A stretch of DNA of 64,000 nucleotides. Origin: Sphingobacterium puteale. GTDB lineage: Bacteria > Bacteroidota > Bacteroidia > Sphingobacteriales > Sphingobacteriaceae. Below, in pieces: positions 17,446 to 27,918 of the stretch. The DNA is taken from positions 124,001-188,000 of the forward strand of contig NZ_RBWS01000006.1 in assembly GCF_003627955.1 (NCBI RefSeq), read 5' to 3'. Position 1 is the first letter of the stretch, and each line of letters opens with the position of its first letter. The notes under the pieces were generated by a model. The model saw only the letters and a program-made list of their open reading frames with translations, had not been told where the DNA came from and did not search any database. Made by a program: the position numbers and the translations under genes.

Positions 17446-18933
17446 ATGAAAAAGAAAAATATATTTATCGTTTTACTTTGCAGTATCTGCTTGTTTTCCT
17501 GCCAGAAGTGGCTTGATATACAACCCCAAAGTGAAGTTGAAAAAGACCTCCTCTTTACTACGGAAGATGGTTTTAAGGAGGCGCTATTGGGAATCTATAC
17601 CCGCTGTGCTGGCGGAGATCTCTACGGCAAGGAATTAACAATCGGGACACCTGAAGTACTGGTGCAGAATTATACCATTCCAAACAATGATCCTCTTAAT
17701 TATCAGAAGACAGCTCGATTTTTATACGATGATGGTGGCTTTAAAGATCGCAAGGACAATATCTGGAAAGGTTTATATCATGGGATAGTGAATGCAAATC
17801 TCTTGTTAGCCGAAATCGATGGGAAAAAAAATCTGTTTGTCGGGGACAACTACGCTTTGATCAAAGGTGAGGCGCTGGCTCTGCGTGCTTTCCTACATTT
17901 CGATGCTTTACGTTTGTTTGCTCCAGCGCCTATTGTGAATGCGCAGGCAGATGCAATACCTTATGTCACCAAATATTCGAATAAAACAACCCCTTTGAGC
18001 AAAGTATCAGTAGTGTTGGATTCTGTTATTGCGGATCTGAAGATCGCGAAAGATTTACTAAAGATAGATCCAATACGCACAGCTTCTTATGTTGTTGGGT
18101 ATCCGACGGTAAGGGATACTTTGGCAAACTCAGAATTGAGCAACAGCAGTCTCTTTTTGCAAAATAGAAGACATCGATTGAATTATTATGCGGTATGTGG
18201 TGCTCTAGCCCGAGTTTATCTCTATAAGGGAGATAAACCCAACGCTTTAGCAAATGCCCTAGAGGTGATAGCATCTAAAAAGTTTCCCTGGACTAATAAT
18301 ACTGATTTTCAGTCCGTTAAGGAGGATAAGAAGGACCGAATTCTATACAAAGAGCTATTATTCGCCTGGTATATTCCTGGAATGAATCGAGAGTATAATC
18401 AAGAATGGTTTAGTACAGGGCGGATGAATCTGGATAAAGAAGAAGGGCGAACGATTTATGAAGTTGGTGGAAACGGTGGTGGCGATCTGCGTTATACCCA
18501 ATGGTTCGGTTCGGTAAGTGTAGGCACTACGGCTTTAAGTTCGTTAGTAAAATACAATAGAAACACTTTCAGTGATGATTTTGAGGCCAATCTACATTAT
18601 CTGATGGCGCCAGCGATCCGATTGAGTGAGCTTTATTATATTGCTGCGGAATGTAACTATGAAGGCAACCCGACTTTAGCGGCAGAATATCTGAATCAGG
18701 TACGTATACAGCGCGGCATAGGAGAACCTGCTGACGTATCAACGGCAACAAAATTCCGTACTGAATTATTGAAGGAATACCGTAAGGAGATGTATGCCGA
18801 AGGGCAGCTTTTTTATGCGTATAAGCGGTTAAACGCACCTATTATTGGAGAAAAGGGTACCGTCATTCCAGCAAACCAAAAAATCTTTGTATGGCCATTG
18901 CCGAGTGATGAAATAACTTATGGACAACGCTAA
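17446..18933 (+). CDS. SusD/RagB family lipoprotein
   Basis: Surface ligand-binding partner of the STN-SusC at 13996. The lipoprotein signal has Cys19 in FSCQKWLDI, followed by the SusD start block QPQSEVEKDLLFTTEDGFKE. Core helices include ALIKGEALALRAFLHFDALR and APAIRLSELYYIAAECNYEG. The end is somewhat short for the family (495 residues) but includes the usual KEYRKEMYAEGQLFYAYKRL helix. The next gene follows after 12 bases, so it is co-transcribed with the lipoproteins downstream. Confidence 0.93.
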   Translation: MKKKNIFIVLLCSICLFSCQKWLDIQPQSEVEKDLLFTTEDGFKEALLGIYTRCAGGDLYGKELTIGTPEVLVQNYTIPNNDPLNYQKTARFLYDDGGFKDRKDNIWKGLYHGIVNANLLLAEIDGKKNLFVGDNYALIKGEALALRAFLHFDALRLFAPAPIVNAQADAIPYVTKYSNKTTPLSKVSVVLDSVIADLKIAKDLLKIDPIRTASYVVGYPTVRDTLANSELSNSSLFLQNRRHRLNYYAVCGALARVYLYKGDKPNALANALEVIASKKFPWTNNTDFQSVKEDKKDRILYKELLFAWYIPGMNREYNQEWFSTGRMNLDKEEGRTIYEVGGNGGGDLRYTQWFGSVSVGTTALSSLVKYNRNTFSDDFEANLHYLMAPAIRLSELYYIAAECNYEGNPTLAAEYLNQVRIQRGIGEPADVSTATKFRTELLKEYRKEMYAEGQLFYAYKRLNAPIIGEKGTVIPANQKIFVWPLPSDEITYGQR

Positions 18934-18945
18934 TATAGAAATAGT

Positions 18946-19758
18946 ATGAAAAAAAATAGTTATATACTGCTTGCTTTTGTTTTTTTTCTGTTCTTTTCTT
19001 GTCGGAAAACAGAACTAAAAACCTACGACGCAGCTGCTAATGTTTATTTCGATCTGAGTTCGGAAGCACGGGATAGTATCGTATATACTTTTGCCTATGA
19101 AATGACCAAAGCATCAGATACGCTATATATACCTGTCCGGCTAATGGGCAATAGGGTGGGTAACCAGCGGCATTTTCAGGTTTACGTGGAGAACGATTCA
19201 TCCACTGCACGCAGCAATGTGCATTATGAAGCATTGGCCGCAGAATATCCTTTGGAATCAGATCGTGGAACTGGTTATGTCCCCTTAATTATTCACAATA
19301 CTAGGGATTTAGAAGAAAAATCAGTGTCGCTCATCTTAAAATTGAAAGCGAGCCCAGACTTTGGTGTTAATGATCCACGGCTTATACGAACCTATATCAT
19401 TCTTTCCGCACAACTTGAAAAGCCAAATTGGTGGGATAATTGGTCACCATTGGGTGAGTATTCCCGGGTAAGGCATCAGCTGTTTTTCATAGCAACAGAA
19501 CAGCGACAACTGTCCACCGATGGATTGGATGCACCAAAGAACCTATATTTTGCCAACTTGTTGACCATAATGCTTAACGATCCATTTAAATGGGTTTCGG
19601 ATCATCCTGAAAAAGGCTATGTGCTGGAAAGCAAGGATAATGGTCAAAGCTATATCTTCTACCATAAAGACAATCCTAATCGGCCAATTCTGCTGAAAAA
19701 AAATACTGGAGTAGGTAAATTTTTCTTTATTGATGAATCAGGAAAGGAGCTTAGATAA
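18946..19758 (+). CDS. DUF4843-type lipoprotein
   Basis: A 270-residue exported lipoprotein: hydrophobic N-terminus and lipobox FSC (Cys19). The rest resembles the DUF4843 family, beta-rich proteins found right after SusD in ECF-controlled operons; supporting segments are NVYFDLSSEARDSIVYTFAY at the start of the mature protein and EKPNWWDNWSPLGEYS near 165. No catalytic motif is visible. It probably sits on the outer membrane as an accessory component of the SusC/SusD complex. The next gene starts one base after its stop codon, so they are translationally close-coupled. Confidence 0.8.
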   Translation: MKKNSYILLAFVFFLFFSCRKTELKTYDAAANVYFDLSSEARDSIVYTFAYEMTKASDTLYIPVRLMGNRVGNQRHFQVYVENDSSTARSNVHYEALAAEYPLESDRGTGYVPLIIHNTRDLEEKSVSLILKLKASPDFGVNDPRLIRTYIILSAQLEKPNWWDNWSPLGEYSRVRHQLFFIATEQRQLSTDGLDAPKNLYFANLLTIMLNDPFKWVSDHPEKGYVLESKDNGQSYIFYHKDNPNRPILLKKNTGVGKFFFIDESGKELR

Positions 19759-19759
19759 A

Positions 19760-21181
19760 ATGAAAAAATTGATCATGAGCATCGTCGTATTGACGGTATT
19801 ATCGGCCTGTTACAAGGACAAAGGAAATTATGTTATCGACATGCCTGAGTCGCCGGTGTTACAAAATTTAGATACACTTTATGAAGCAATGACTGGAGAT
19901 AGCCTGATTGTACAGCCTAAAATTACGGGGATAGCTACCGAAGATTTGGAATGTGACTGGCGTATCGATGTTCCAGAGGCAGTTGTGCCAGAAGCCAATC
20001 ATTATAAAGGAAATGCGCTAAGAATAGTTTTTGGGCTAGAAGCAAAACGTTATACTGCTCGGCTTACGGTAACAAACAAAGCCAATGGGATGAAATATTT
20101 TTACCCATTTAAAATTCAGGGCGTGACGGAGTTTTCTCGAGGTACATTGGTCTTGACAGAGGATCAGGGCGTTAGTAAACTTTCTTTTATTAAACAGGAT
20201 AACAGTGTGCAACCTAATATTTATGAAGTAATCAATGGACAATCTTTACCGGCCGAGCCTTTGCAGTTGCACTATGTAAAGAATCAATTCACGGGAAATA
20301 CGCCATTGGGTTATTGGATTATTACGAAGCAAGCCGGCGTGCGCTTAAATGTCAATACCTTAAAAAAGGAAAGTTTAAAGCCAGGGACGTTATTTGATAA
20401 TTTCTTTTTGGCTCCGCCGACCATTAACGTAGGTAGCCTTCAAGCTCATCCACAAGGGGTACTTATGGGGGTCATCAATGATAAATTCTATGGTGGGGCA
20501 ACGACAACATGGGACCAATCGGCAACCTACGGGATGTTCGGTACCTATGCGGACGGTGAGTATGATTTGGCTTCGAAATTTGTACTTTCGACTGCCAATA
20601 ATAATTATACTGTAATTGCTTTTGAAAAAAATAAGCGACAATTTGTTCGCATTAATCTTTATGGTTCACCGATGTATTTTGGCACGCAGTACAGTGCTAT
20701 TAATTCAGATGTTTTTAATCCTACCAGTGTCGGTATGGATTTGTTACAGCTAGTTCAGATCAATAATGCGGATACCTATGCTTATGTTAAGAATGCTAAT
20801 GGTCAGATCTATGAGTTGATGTTCAACGCGAATTTTGCCGGTCCATTTAACTTCACGTCGGGGCATAAACGGCTTTTTGTGCGTCCAGAGTGGATTACTG
20901 CTGAGACGAAAATGCTTGCAAGTCGTAGTGGTTATATTTACGTTGCAGCGCAAAATCAAGTTTTTCGCTATAATCCTTTGAGTGAACAAGTACAGGTATT
21001 AAAAACAGATATCAAGGGTGAGGTTACTATGCTCAAATTGGAGGATGATGAGGATACCCTGATTGTAGGGGCGGCGGGAACACTCTATTATCTCGATATC
21101 CAAGTGGGTAAAAATGGAGAACTTGTCAAAAAAATCGAAGGAATTCCAGGAAATCCTGTGGACATGACTTGGCGTAAGTAA
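19760..21181 (+). CDS. PKD-like family lipoprotein
   Basis: Exported lipoprotein of 473 residues. I start it at 19760 because the Met there begins a lipoprotein signal (lipobox SACYKDKGNY) and is preceded by AAAGGAG at 19743-19749; an upstream in-frame Met at 19730 would overlap the previous gene and lacks a signal. The N-terminal ~130 residues look like tandem immunoglobulin/PKD-like folds (LECDWRIDVPEA, YTARLTVTNKANGMKYFY). The remainder is repeat-like and could be a beta-propeller. Proteins of this type regularly accompany DUF4843 lipoproteins. Function is unknown; a surface-exposed capture role is inferred from context. Confidence 0.78.
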   Translation: MKKLIMSIVVLTVLSACYKDKGNYVIDMPESPVLQNLDTLYEAMTGDSLIVQPKITGIATEDLECDWRIDVPEAVVPEANHYKGNALRIVFGLEAKRYTARLTVTNKANGMKYFYPFKIQGVTEFSRGTLVLTEDQGVSKLSFIKQDNSVQPNIYEVINGQSLPAEPLQLHYVKNQFTGNTPLGYWIITKQAGVRLNVNTLKKESLKPGTLFDNFFLAPPTINVGSLQAHPQGVLMGVINDKFYGGATTTWDQSATYGMFGTYADGEYDLASKFVLSTANNNYTVIAFEKNKRQFVRINLYGSPMYFGTQYSAINSDVFNPTSVGMDLLQLVQINNADTYAYVKNANGQIYELMFNANFAGPFNFTSGHKRLFVRPEWITAETKMLASRSGYIYVAAQNQVFRYNPLSEQVQVLKTDIKGEVTMLKLEDDEDTLIVGAAGTLYYLDIQVGKNGELVKKIEGIPGNPVDMTWRK

Positions 21182-21214
21182 TAAGGAATAAAAATAAAAT
21201 CTAATCATATAAAC

Positions 21215-22357
21215 ATGAAAAATTTAAAAATAGCGGCTTTGGCACTGGCATTTTTACCCATGGCATCATTTGCGCAGCAAGCAAATTTCCAGATCAATGG
21301 AAGTGCACCAGAAGCTTTCAATGGTAAAAAAGTGTATTTGGATTATACAAAAGATGGATTTCCGGCATCGGATTCGTCGGCTATTGTGAATGGCAAGTTT
21401 AGTTTCAAAGGAACAGTAGAGGAGCCTGCTTACTCCAGAATGGTTTTTGATCAAGATGGTAAGGGTAAATTGATCGCACAGAATATTGGCGACCGTTTAT
21501 ACTTCTATTTAGGCAATGAAACTTATAACATTACCATCAGAGATTCGCTGCGTACCGCTTCCATAAAAGGGTCGCCGTTGCATAAGGCGTATGTCGCTTA
21601 TTTAGATGAGATTGGTGGTGGTTTTATGGATATTATTGATGCGGGTAATAAGGCTTTCGCGGCTGTGAAACAAGATGCTCCTGATGCCAGCGAGCAGTAT
21701 AAGGCTATCCATGAAAAGTTTGAGGCGCGTTTTGAAGCCCGTCGGGTAAAAGAGTTGGCGTTCGCCGCCAAAAATCCCAATTCAATCTTTGCAGTGGACG
21801 CCCTTATTGATGCGGCCAACAAACGCAAGCTCAGTGAGATCGAACCTTTGTTTTTGAAGCTGTCCAAAGAGGTGCGTCAAATGACAAATGCGCGACAGTT
21901 GGAAGCACGTTTCCTAGCGGAGAGAAGTGTGAAAATCGGCAATAAGGCACCCGATTTTTCCCAGCCGGATACGGAAGGGAAAATGATCAGAGTATCCGAT
22001 TTTAAAGGCCAGTATGTGCTGATCGACTTTTGGGCAAGCTGGTGTAGTCCCTGCCGTGCTGAAAACCCCAACTTATTGAAGGCATACAACAAATATAAAA
22101 GTAAGGGTCTGGAAGTGCTGGCGGTTTCGCTAGATGATACAAAAGGGAAAAATGCTTGGTTAAAAGCGATTAAGGATGATGGATTACCCTGGATCCATGT
22201 CGCAGATTTAAAGGGCTGGAGCAATGAGGCAGCGGTGTTGTATGGCGTACGTGCCGTACCACAAAATTATCTGGTGGATCCTAAAGGAAACATTGTCGCC
22301 ATCAATATAAAAGGTGAAAATTTACACCAGGAGCTGGCCAAAATTTTTGGGAATTAA
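21215..22357 (+). CDS. TlpA-like periplasmic thioredoxin with DUF4369 domain
   Basis: A 380-residue exported thiol-disulfide oxidoreductase. The signal peptide ends in SFAQ. The N-terminal DUF4369-like beta domain (about 22-115; NFQINGSAPEAFNGKKVYLD) is followed by a helical linker and a TlpA/AhpC-type thioredoxin domain (about 245-380). The active site is WCSPC with Cys277 and Cys280, and the cis-Pro loop AVPQNYLV is present. It could reduce disulfides in imported ligands or in the periplasmic partners of this operon. Last gene of the ECF-controlled unit; a strong hairpin terminator follows about 100 bases downstream. Confidence 0.9.
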   Translation: MKNLKIAALALAFLPMASFAQQANFQINGSAPEAFNGKKVYLDYTKDGFPASDSSAIVNGKFSFKGTVEEPAYSRMVFDQDGKGKLIAQNIGDRLYFYLGNETYNITIRDSLRTASIKGSPLHKAYVAYLDEIGGGFMDIIDAGNKAFAAVKQDAPDASEQYKAIHEKFEARFEARRVKELAFAAKNPNSIFAVDALIDAANKRKLSEIEPLFLKLSKEVRQMTNARQLEARFLAERSVKIGNKAPDFSQPDTEGKMIRVSDFKGQYVLIDFWASWCSPCRAENPNLLKAYNKYKSKGLEVLAVSLDDTKGKNAWLKAIKDDGLPWIHVADLKGWSNEAAVLYGVRAVPQNYLVDPKGNIVAINIKGENLHQELAKIFGN

Positions 22358-22454
22358 TGGTCAAAGGCACTGTATCGTAATTTCCTTCGCTTTAAGCATA
22401 ACGGACAACATGATGCGAACGAGATGTAGTATTCTATACTGCTGATTAGCTTGT

Positions 22455-22483
22455 AAAGCTAGGGATTTAATTCCCTAGCTTTT

Positions 22484-22485
<2 letters not shown>
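22455..22485 (+). terminator. Terminator between convergent TlpA and esterase genes
   Basis: An 11-bp perfect stem AAAGCTAGGGA / TCCCTAGCTTT with a 6-base loop, followed by T-rich sequence on the plus strand. The minus-strand esterase stop codon overlaps the T tract, so the hairpin may also act on that strand, where the T run is weak. Confidence 0.85.
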
Positions 22486-23397
<912 letters not shown>

Positions 23398-23406
23398 AGA
23401 TATTAT

Positions 23407-25137
23407 TTAGTTCATCGCTATAAATTTGAATTTGAACAATTGACAGGATGTACCGTAGTAGTCCCAAAGCTGCAGGTTGGAGTTCCCATCCATTGTACAG
23501 CTGGGGATATCCCATCCGCGTGTGGCATCGACTTTTGATACGATTTTGTAATATCCATTTGCTACAGCCGTTACCTTCCATGTCTGAGCATCATTGCTGT
23601 AATTCTGCCAGAGGCGGATGGAGGTTCCGAGTGCATTGCTGTTACTCGCTAGATCAATGCAACGATTGCTCGCACTTGCCTTGGATACAAACCGCCAGTA
23701 TCCGTTACCGGCATCGATTGCTACCCAGCGCTGCGCATTTGCACCATTTCTAGTCCAGGGTCTGAGTACAGCACCATCGGCATCCTGACCTGACTTTAAA
23801 TCAAGGACTTTGTTAGCGTCGGTCTGGAATTCAATTTCGTAAATGCCATTATTGACCAGGCTAGTGACGTTGCAGTTAGACATCGGATAATTGGAGGCAG
23901 CATATTGCTGAAACCATTGTTTGCTGGGTGCAGCACATGCTTCCCAATCGTTGTTGTAGGCTGTGCCACCATTGGGATCCCCTTTATGGAGCAGATTGTC
24001 CGGAGCAAGAAGATTCCAGCTCACATTGCCGGATTGATCAACAATATACTTTAAATTTGCACCAAAGCCATTGCCTCCGGCGGTACCGGTGTAACCTGTA
24101 CCGAAGGTACCATATCCTTGTGGAGCCCAGTCTGTCTCTGTAATGGCGATCGGCGCAATGTCAGCAATAGGTTTCACATTGGTATTCCAGGCATTTTGAA
24201 AGGCTTGATAGGTATTGACACCACCCCAGTATCCCGGATATATATGTACCGCATAGCCGATGTTACCACCAGTAATCTGGTTATTGACATAGCCTTGGTA
24301 ATGGGACTGCCAACCGGTACCGGGTATCCAGCATACGTTATTGGCACCGTTGTTACGGATAATATTTACCAAAGGCTGGAAGAAATTTTTCAGCGCAGCG
24401 AAATGCTCGTTGCCCGTCATCCCCCAGGTACCATTTGTTCCCAATATTTCTACGGGCTCGTTGGCCAACTCAAACATCACATTGTCTGCATTTTTCAGTG
24501 AAGCGTGTTGCGAAAGAAAAGTCCATACCGTCTTCAGATAAGTATGGTACGCATCATTCACTGCAATACGGTGCGGACATACGCCTGGGGGACGCAAGAT
24601 GACGTACATGCCACGGCTGCGGGCATGATTAATCAACGGAATAATGACTTGGTCGGTGTAGGTAACCAAGCGATTATAGTTAAACCTTGAGATGTCATTT
24701 TCAGGAATAGGCGCTCCTGGATCGTTGGTCCAATAAGGGTCGATGTGAAGACGAATATAATTCAGGTACCAACCATCGGCTGCACTGGTGAGTTTGTCGA
24801 TGACGGCTTTGTTATAGTTGAGGGCACCTTGTACATTGTAGTTATCCCAGGTACAGTACCCTGAGTTGGCACCGTATTGACAGCCGTTGAACCAAGGGCT
24901 CGGAGTAATGGCGACCCCATGAAGGACGATGTTGTTGTCGCAGGGATCTTTGAGGTACTTTCCTCCTACGTGTAATGTTGGAGTTGGCCGAGGCCAGTTT
25001 GTAACGGCTTGCGCAGAAACATTGGATTTAAGACTTCTTTCGGATTCGCTGGTTAGCGTTTTTTCTTCCAGCCGCGAACAGCTGAAAAGGAGGGTCATTA
25101 AAAAGACCACCAGTAACCACATGTTGTTTGTTCTCAT
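23407..25137 (-). CDS. GH5 family endo-glycanase lipoprotein with ricin-type lectin domain
   Basis: A 576-residue surface lipoprotein (lipobox FSC, Cys20). The GH5 barrel (about 50-430) has acid/base Glu227 in FELANEP and nucleophile Glu334 in AITETDW, plus NYIRLHIDPYW at the second strand. The C-terminal ~135 residues (from about 442) form a ricin-type beta-trefoil, CBM13-like, with three recurring units such as RWVAIDAGNGYWRFVS and QTWKVTAVANGYYKIVS. Family GH5 spans cellulases, mannanases, xylanases and others; in this operon a xylan or arabinoxylan endo-activity is most likely. Co-transcribed with the GH10 gene 30 bases upstream. Confidence 0.88.
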   Translation of the reverse strand: MRTNNMWLLVVFLMTLLFSCSRLEEKTLTSESERSLKSNVSAQAVTNWPRPTPTLHVGGKYLKDPCDNNIVLHGVAITPSPWFNGCQYGANSGYCTWDNYNVQGALNYNKAVIDKLTSAADGWYLNYIRLHIDPYWTNDPGAPIPENDISRFNYNRLVTYTDQVIIPLINHARSRGMYVILRPPGVCPHRIAVNDAYHTYLKTVWTFLSQHASLKNADNVMFELANEPVEILGTNGTWGMTGNEHFAALKNFFQPLVNIIRNNGANNVCWIPGTGWQSHYQGYVNNQITGGNIGYAVHIYPGYWGGVNTYQAFQNAWNTNVKPIADIAPIAITETDWAPQGYGTFGTGYTGTAGGNGFGANLKYIVDQSGNVSWNLLAPDNLLHKGDPNGGTAYNNDWEACAAPSKQWFQQYAASNYPMSNCNVTSLVNNGIYEIEFQTDANKVLDLKSGQDADGAVLRPWTRNGANAQRWVAIDAGNGYWRFVSKASASNRCIDLASNSNALGTSIRLWQNYSNDAQTWKVTAVANGYYKIVSKVDATRGWDIPSCTMDGNSNLQLWDYYGTSCQLFKFKFIAMN

Positions 25138-25167
25138 AATTTAAATATTTAAGGGTGATTAATGATC

Positions 25168-26853
25168 TTATTTTTTAACGACCAATGCCTCGGCCACTGC
25201 CTGATAGGCTGGCTTTCGGACAAATCCTTCGGTCCATAAACCAATCGGCTCTCCGCGACGCCAGAATGAACTCTCCTGATCGGGGCTATCCAATGGACTC
25301 CATATGGTAATGCCGTATTGTTTATCTTTTGGAATGATTTCCAGATATTTCTCAACGACATATCTGTATAGGTCAGCTTGTTGCTGATACATTTCAGCCG
25401 TGGCATTGCTAGTCTTGATGCCATTTCCTAAGCCAATATCGAGCTCGGATACTTTAATCATCTTACCTGTGGAGGCCAATAGATTGAACATACTGACGAT
25501 ATTTTCTTTGCTGGTGTTGATATCGATGTGCATCTGGGTGCCAATCCCATCTACTTTAACACCTTTACTTTCGATGTAGCTGACATAGGCGATCAGCCCC
25601 TTACATTTGTTGCCACTGCCTTCCAATCCATAGTCATTGATGAATAGGAGGTCATTGGCATTGCCATATTTGCGGGCAAGCTGGAAGGCTTTTACGGCAT
25701 AATCTTTCCCTAAATAATCTTGCCAGTAGAATTCGTCATCCGCCAAATCGGTCTTTCCGATTCCGGTCTTTAAGGCATATTGGTCTGGCCAGTCGGACAT
25801 TGGTTCGTTGACGACATCCCAAGCTTTGATGTAACCTTTGGTTTTTTCCAGCATACCAGCAATAAATGTCTCCAGCGCTTTGGTGAGTATGGTTTCTTTC
25901 TCTGCCGGTGTTTTTTCAATAATGTAGCCCCCGGGGCTGCCATAGCCCTCACCATCTGCTGACTGTGCTCTAGTGGAGTTGTTTCCCCAGCCGCCCCAGC
26001 CATCGATATTGTTTTCAAAATCCCCGTTAGCAATCAGATTAGCTGAACTACCGGTCTTTGTAAGCACAACCTTGTCGATGAATATAGTACCGTCGTATTG
26101 GCCGAAATTGATAATAAAACGATCTCTTTCAGCAGTCGCAGTAGCTTTGAGTTCGTACTCTTTATAGCTCGTCGTTAATGCTAATGAGCCCATATTGTCA
26201 CCAGTATAATTGGAAGAAGTCTGCAAATCAATGCTTAGGTTACCTGCTTTATTGCCCCGGGCGACGATCTTTAAGACATACTCTTTCCCCACCTCGGTGG
26301 AATTAATGGCATAGGCTGTCTGTGCTTCCCAAGGGTTGACAACGGAAGGATTACTCATTTTTAATGCATGTCCGGCTAGGGCTGGCCCGTCGGAACCTGG
26401 TATTTCCACAGGTGCTATTAATTTATTGAGATAGGCCGCATTCTGTCCAGAGTGCCAGCACAGCGTATGCCCATATAAAGCCATATTGTTTTCCTGTGCA
26501 GCCGTGATCAGTTGTTCAACACGTGATAGATTAAGGCTTCCGTCGGCCTGCACAATGGAACCATGCTTCATTTCATAGCCCATGACCATTTCTTCAAAAT
26601 TTCGGTTGGCTAAGCGGTAAAGCACCCCTTTATTTAAATAGTCGTTTATATTGAGCGCCACACCCAGCTTAAATCCGGGGTTGGCTTGCTTATCCAAATA
26701 ACTTTTTAATGGGTTGTAAGCATTGATATCTTCCTGCGCCAGTACTTTCTCCGGTTTGTCGACGGCGTATTCCAGGGCATGATATTTGGAACATGAACTC
26801 CATACGGCACCGAGCGAAAGTAGGATGACGATAGTTTTATTGATTTTTTTCAT
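25168..26853 (-). CDS. xyn10C: GH10 endo-1,4-beta-xylanase lipoprotein with inserted CBM
   Basis: Surface endoxylanase of 561 residues, corresponding by position and architecture to Xyn10C of the Xus locus. The lipoprotein signal ends at SSC (Cys21). The GH10 barrel is split: the first part runs to about residue 148 (GHTLCWHSGQN), a carbohydrate-binding region occupies about 150-310, and the barrel resumes at EKTPAEKETILTKAL. Catalytic residues are acid/base Glu350 in WDVVNEP and nucleophile Glu470 in VSELDIG. CBM4-type insertions at this point are known from Bacteroidota GH10 enzymes, usually as a tandem pair. Here the body of one module comes first and the N-terminal piece NLIANGDFENNIDGWGGWG comes last (see findings). 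Makes the initial cuts in xylan. Confidence 0.93.
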   Translation of the reverse strand: MKKINKTIVILLSLGAVWSSCSKYHALEYAVDKPEKVLAQEDINAYNPLKSYLDKQANPGFKLGVALNINDYLNKGVLYRLANRNFEEMVMGYEMKHGSIVQADGSLNLSRVEQLITAAQENNMALYGHTLCWHSGQNAAYLNKLIAPVEIPGSDGPALAGHALKMSNPSVVNPWEAQTAYAINSTEVGKEYVLKIVARGNKAGNLSIDLQTSSNYTGDNMGSLALTTSYKEYELKATATAERDRFIINFGQYDGTIFIDKVVLTKTGSSANLIANGDFENNIDGWGGWGNNSTRAQSADGEGYGSPGGYIIEKTPAEKETILTKALETFIAGMLEKTKGYIKAWDVVNEPMSDWPDQYALKTGIGKTDLADDEFYWQDYLGKDYAVKAFQLARKYGNANDLLFINDYGLEGSGNKCKGLIAYVSYIESKGVKVDGIGTQMHIDINTSKENIVSMFNLLASTGKMIKVSELDIGLGNGIKTSNATAEMYQQQADLYRYVVEKYLEIIPKDKQYGITIWSPLDSPDQESSFWRRGEPIGLWTEGFVRKPAYQAVAEALVVKK

Positions 26854-26876
26854 CGCGGTTCATAATTGATTTAATA

Positions 26877-27902
26877 CTACTTTTTAGTGGGTGTAAAAGT
26901 TTCCATTTTGACTGATCTGTCCCGCATCACAAGGGTATCCTTGCTTGTGACAGTCATTTGTGCCATATCTATCGTGTAGGATAGATAAAGTGCATCTCTG
27001 TCTGTATTGCCCCAGCTATTTTTTTCGCCCCGTTTGACAAACTTTCCGGTCCCTGACGCAGATATTCCCGAACTGCCCGAGCTAACACTGCAATTGTTAT
27101 CGTCATCAAAAGTTAAGTTCAGATTGACAGTGATATTAACATCATCAGCTCCCTTAAAAGATAGCGGCAAAATCGACTTTTTAAGTGCTGCTGTGCTGAC
27201 GCTTTTGACTTCATCTTTTTCGACATAAGCCTGGTGCCTGACAACATTTTTAGTCAAGTTGCTGTTAGCACCTTTGCCCACGATCTGGTCGGTGCCCCGG
27301 CGGAGATAGTTGCCGTGCCAAGGGTTGATATATTTGAGTGCATAAAAGATAAAATCTTTTGGCGCGACATCCCAATCGGATGCGATAGCCCTATTGGCTG
27401 CCTGTAAAGAAGTTTTACCGGATAGGATAGAATCAGCATTGGCAACTTTTGTCATCCTTAAGGGGAGGACGTAATAGGTCTCCAAAGATTTAGGGTCGTC
27501 AAAAAATGCGTCTGTCAGCTGTACCTCTACACCGCCTGTGAGGCTACCATTTGGTATGCTGATCTGGTTGCTGGCAAGCTGATAGTAAGCGGTCGGCAAA
27601 GGCGTGATCGGCTGCCCATTCGGGTAGCTGAGTCCATTTGTGAGGCTGTTGTCGACAACGAAGTCAATACGAATATCTTTCTTGTTGTTATACACGCCGC
27701 CCGTAGTGGCCATGACTTGCACCTTATGTTGATTGTCGAGGCTGTTGTCAAAGATGTCTTCGCCCAGTGTTACCGTTCTAACGGGTGTCTGATAGGCGAA
27801 GTACACCGATTGAAATTCAAAGTCTGGGAACTCCCAATCATTATTTTTGCAAGACGCCAAGCTAACTAAGGCCATTGCGTAGAGGATATTGATCTTTTTC
27901 AT
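26877..27902 (-). CDS. xusE: XusE-like surface lipoprotein (DUF1735-type)
   Basis: A 341-residue lipoprotein (lipobox LASC) between the second SusD and GH10 genes, the position of XusE in the conserved xylan utilization system. I use the Met at 27902, which begins the signal MKKINILYAMALVSLASC; another in-frame ATG lies three codons upstream. The N-terminal half is DUF1735-like (VYFAYQTPVRTVTLGEDIFD; YQLASNQISIPNGSLTGGVE). The C-terminal part is a separate beta-rich domain (NVTVNLNLTFDDDNN-like region). Such proteins bind glycan at the surface; no catalytic site is seen. The xus name rests on gene order, so it is less certain than the fold. Confidence 0.75.
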   Translation of the reverse strand: MKKINILYAMALVSLASCKNNDWEFPDFEFQSVYFAYQTPVRTVTLGEDIFDNSLDNQHKVQVMATTGGVYNNKKDIRIDFVVDNSLTNGLSYPNGQPITPLPTAYYQLASNQISIPNGSLTGGVEVQLTDAFFDDPKSLETYYVLPLRMTKVANADSILSGKTSLQAANRAIASDWDVAPKDFIFYALKYINPWHGNYLRRGTDQIVGKGANSNLTKNVVRHQAYVEKDEVKSVSTAALKKSILPLSFKGADDVNITVNLNLTFDDDNNCSVSSGSSGISASGTGKFVKRGEKNSWGNTDRDALYLSYTIDMAQMTVTSKDTLVMRDRSVKMETFTPTKK

Positions 27903-27918
27903 CGTGTGCATGTTAAGT

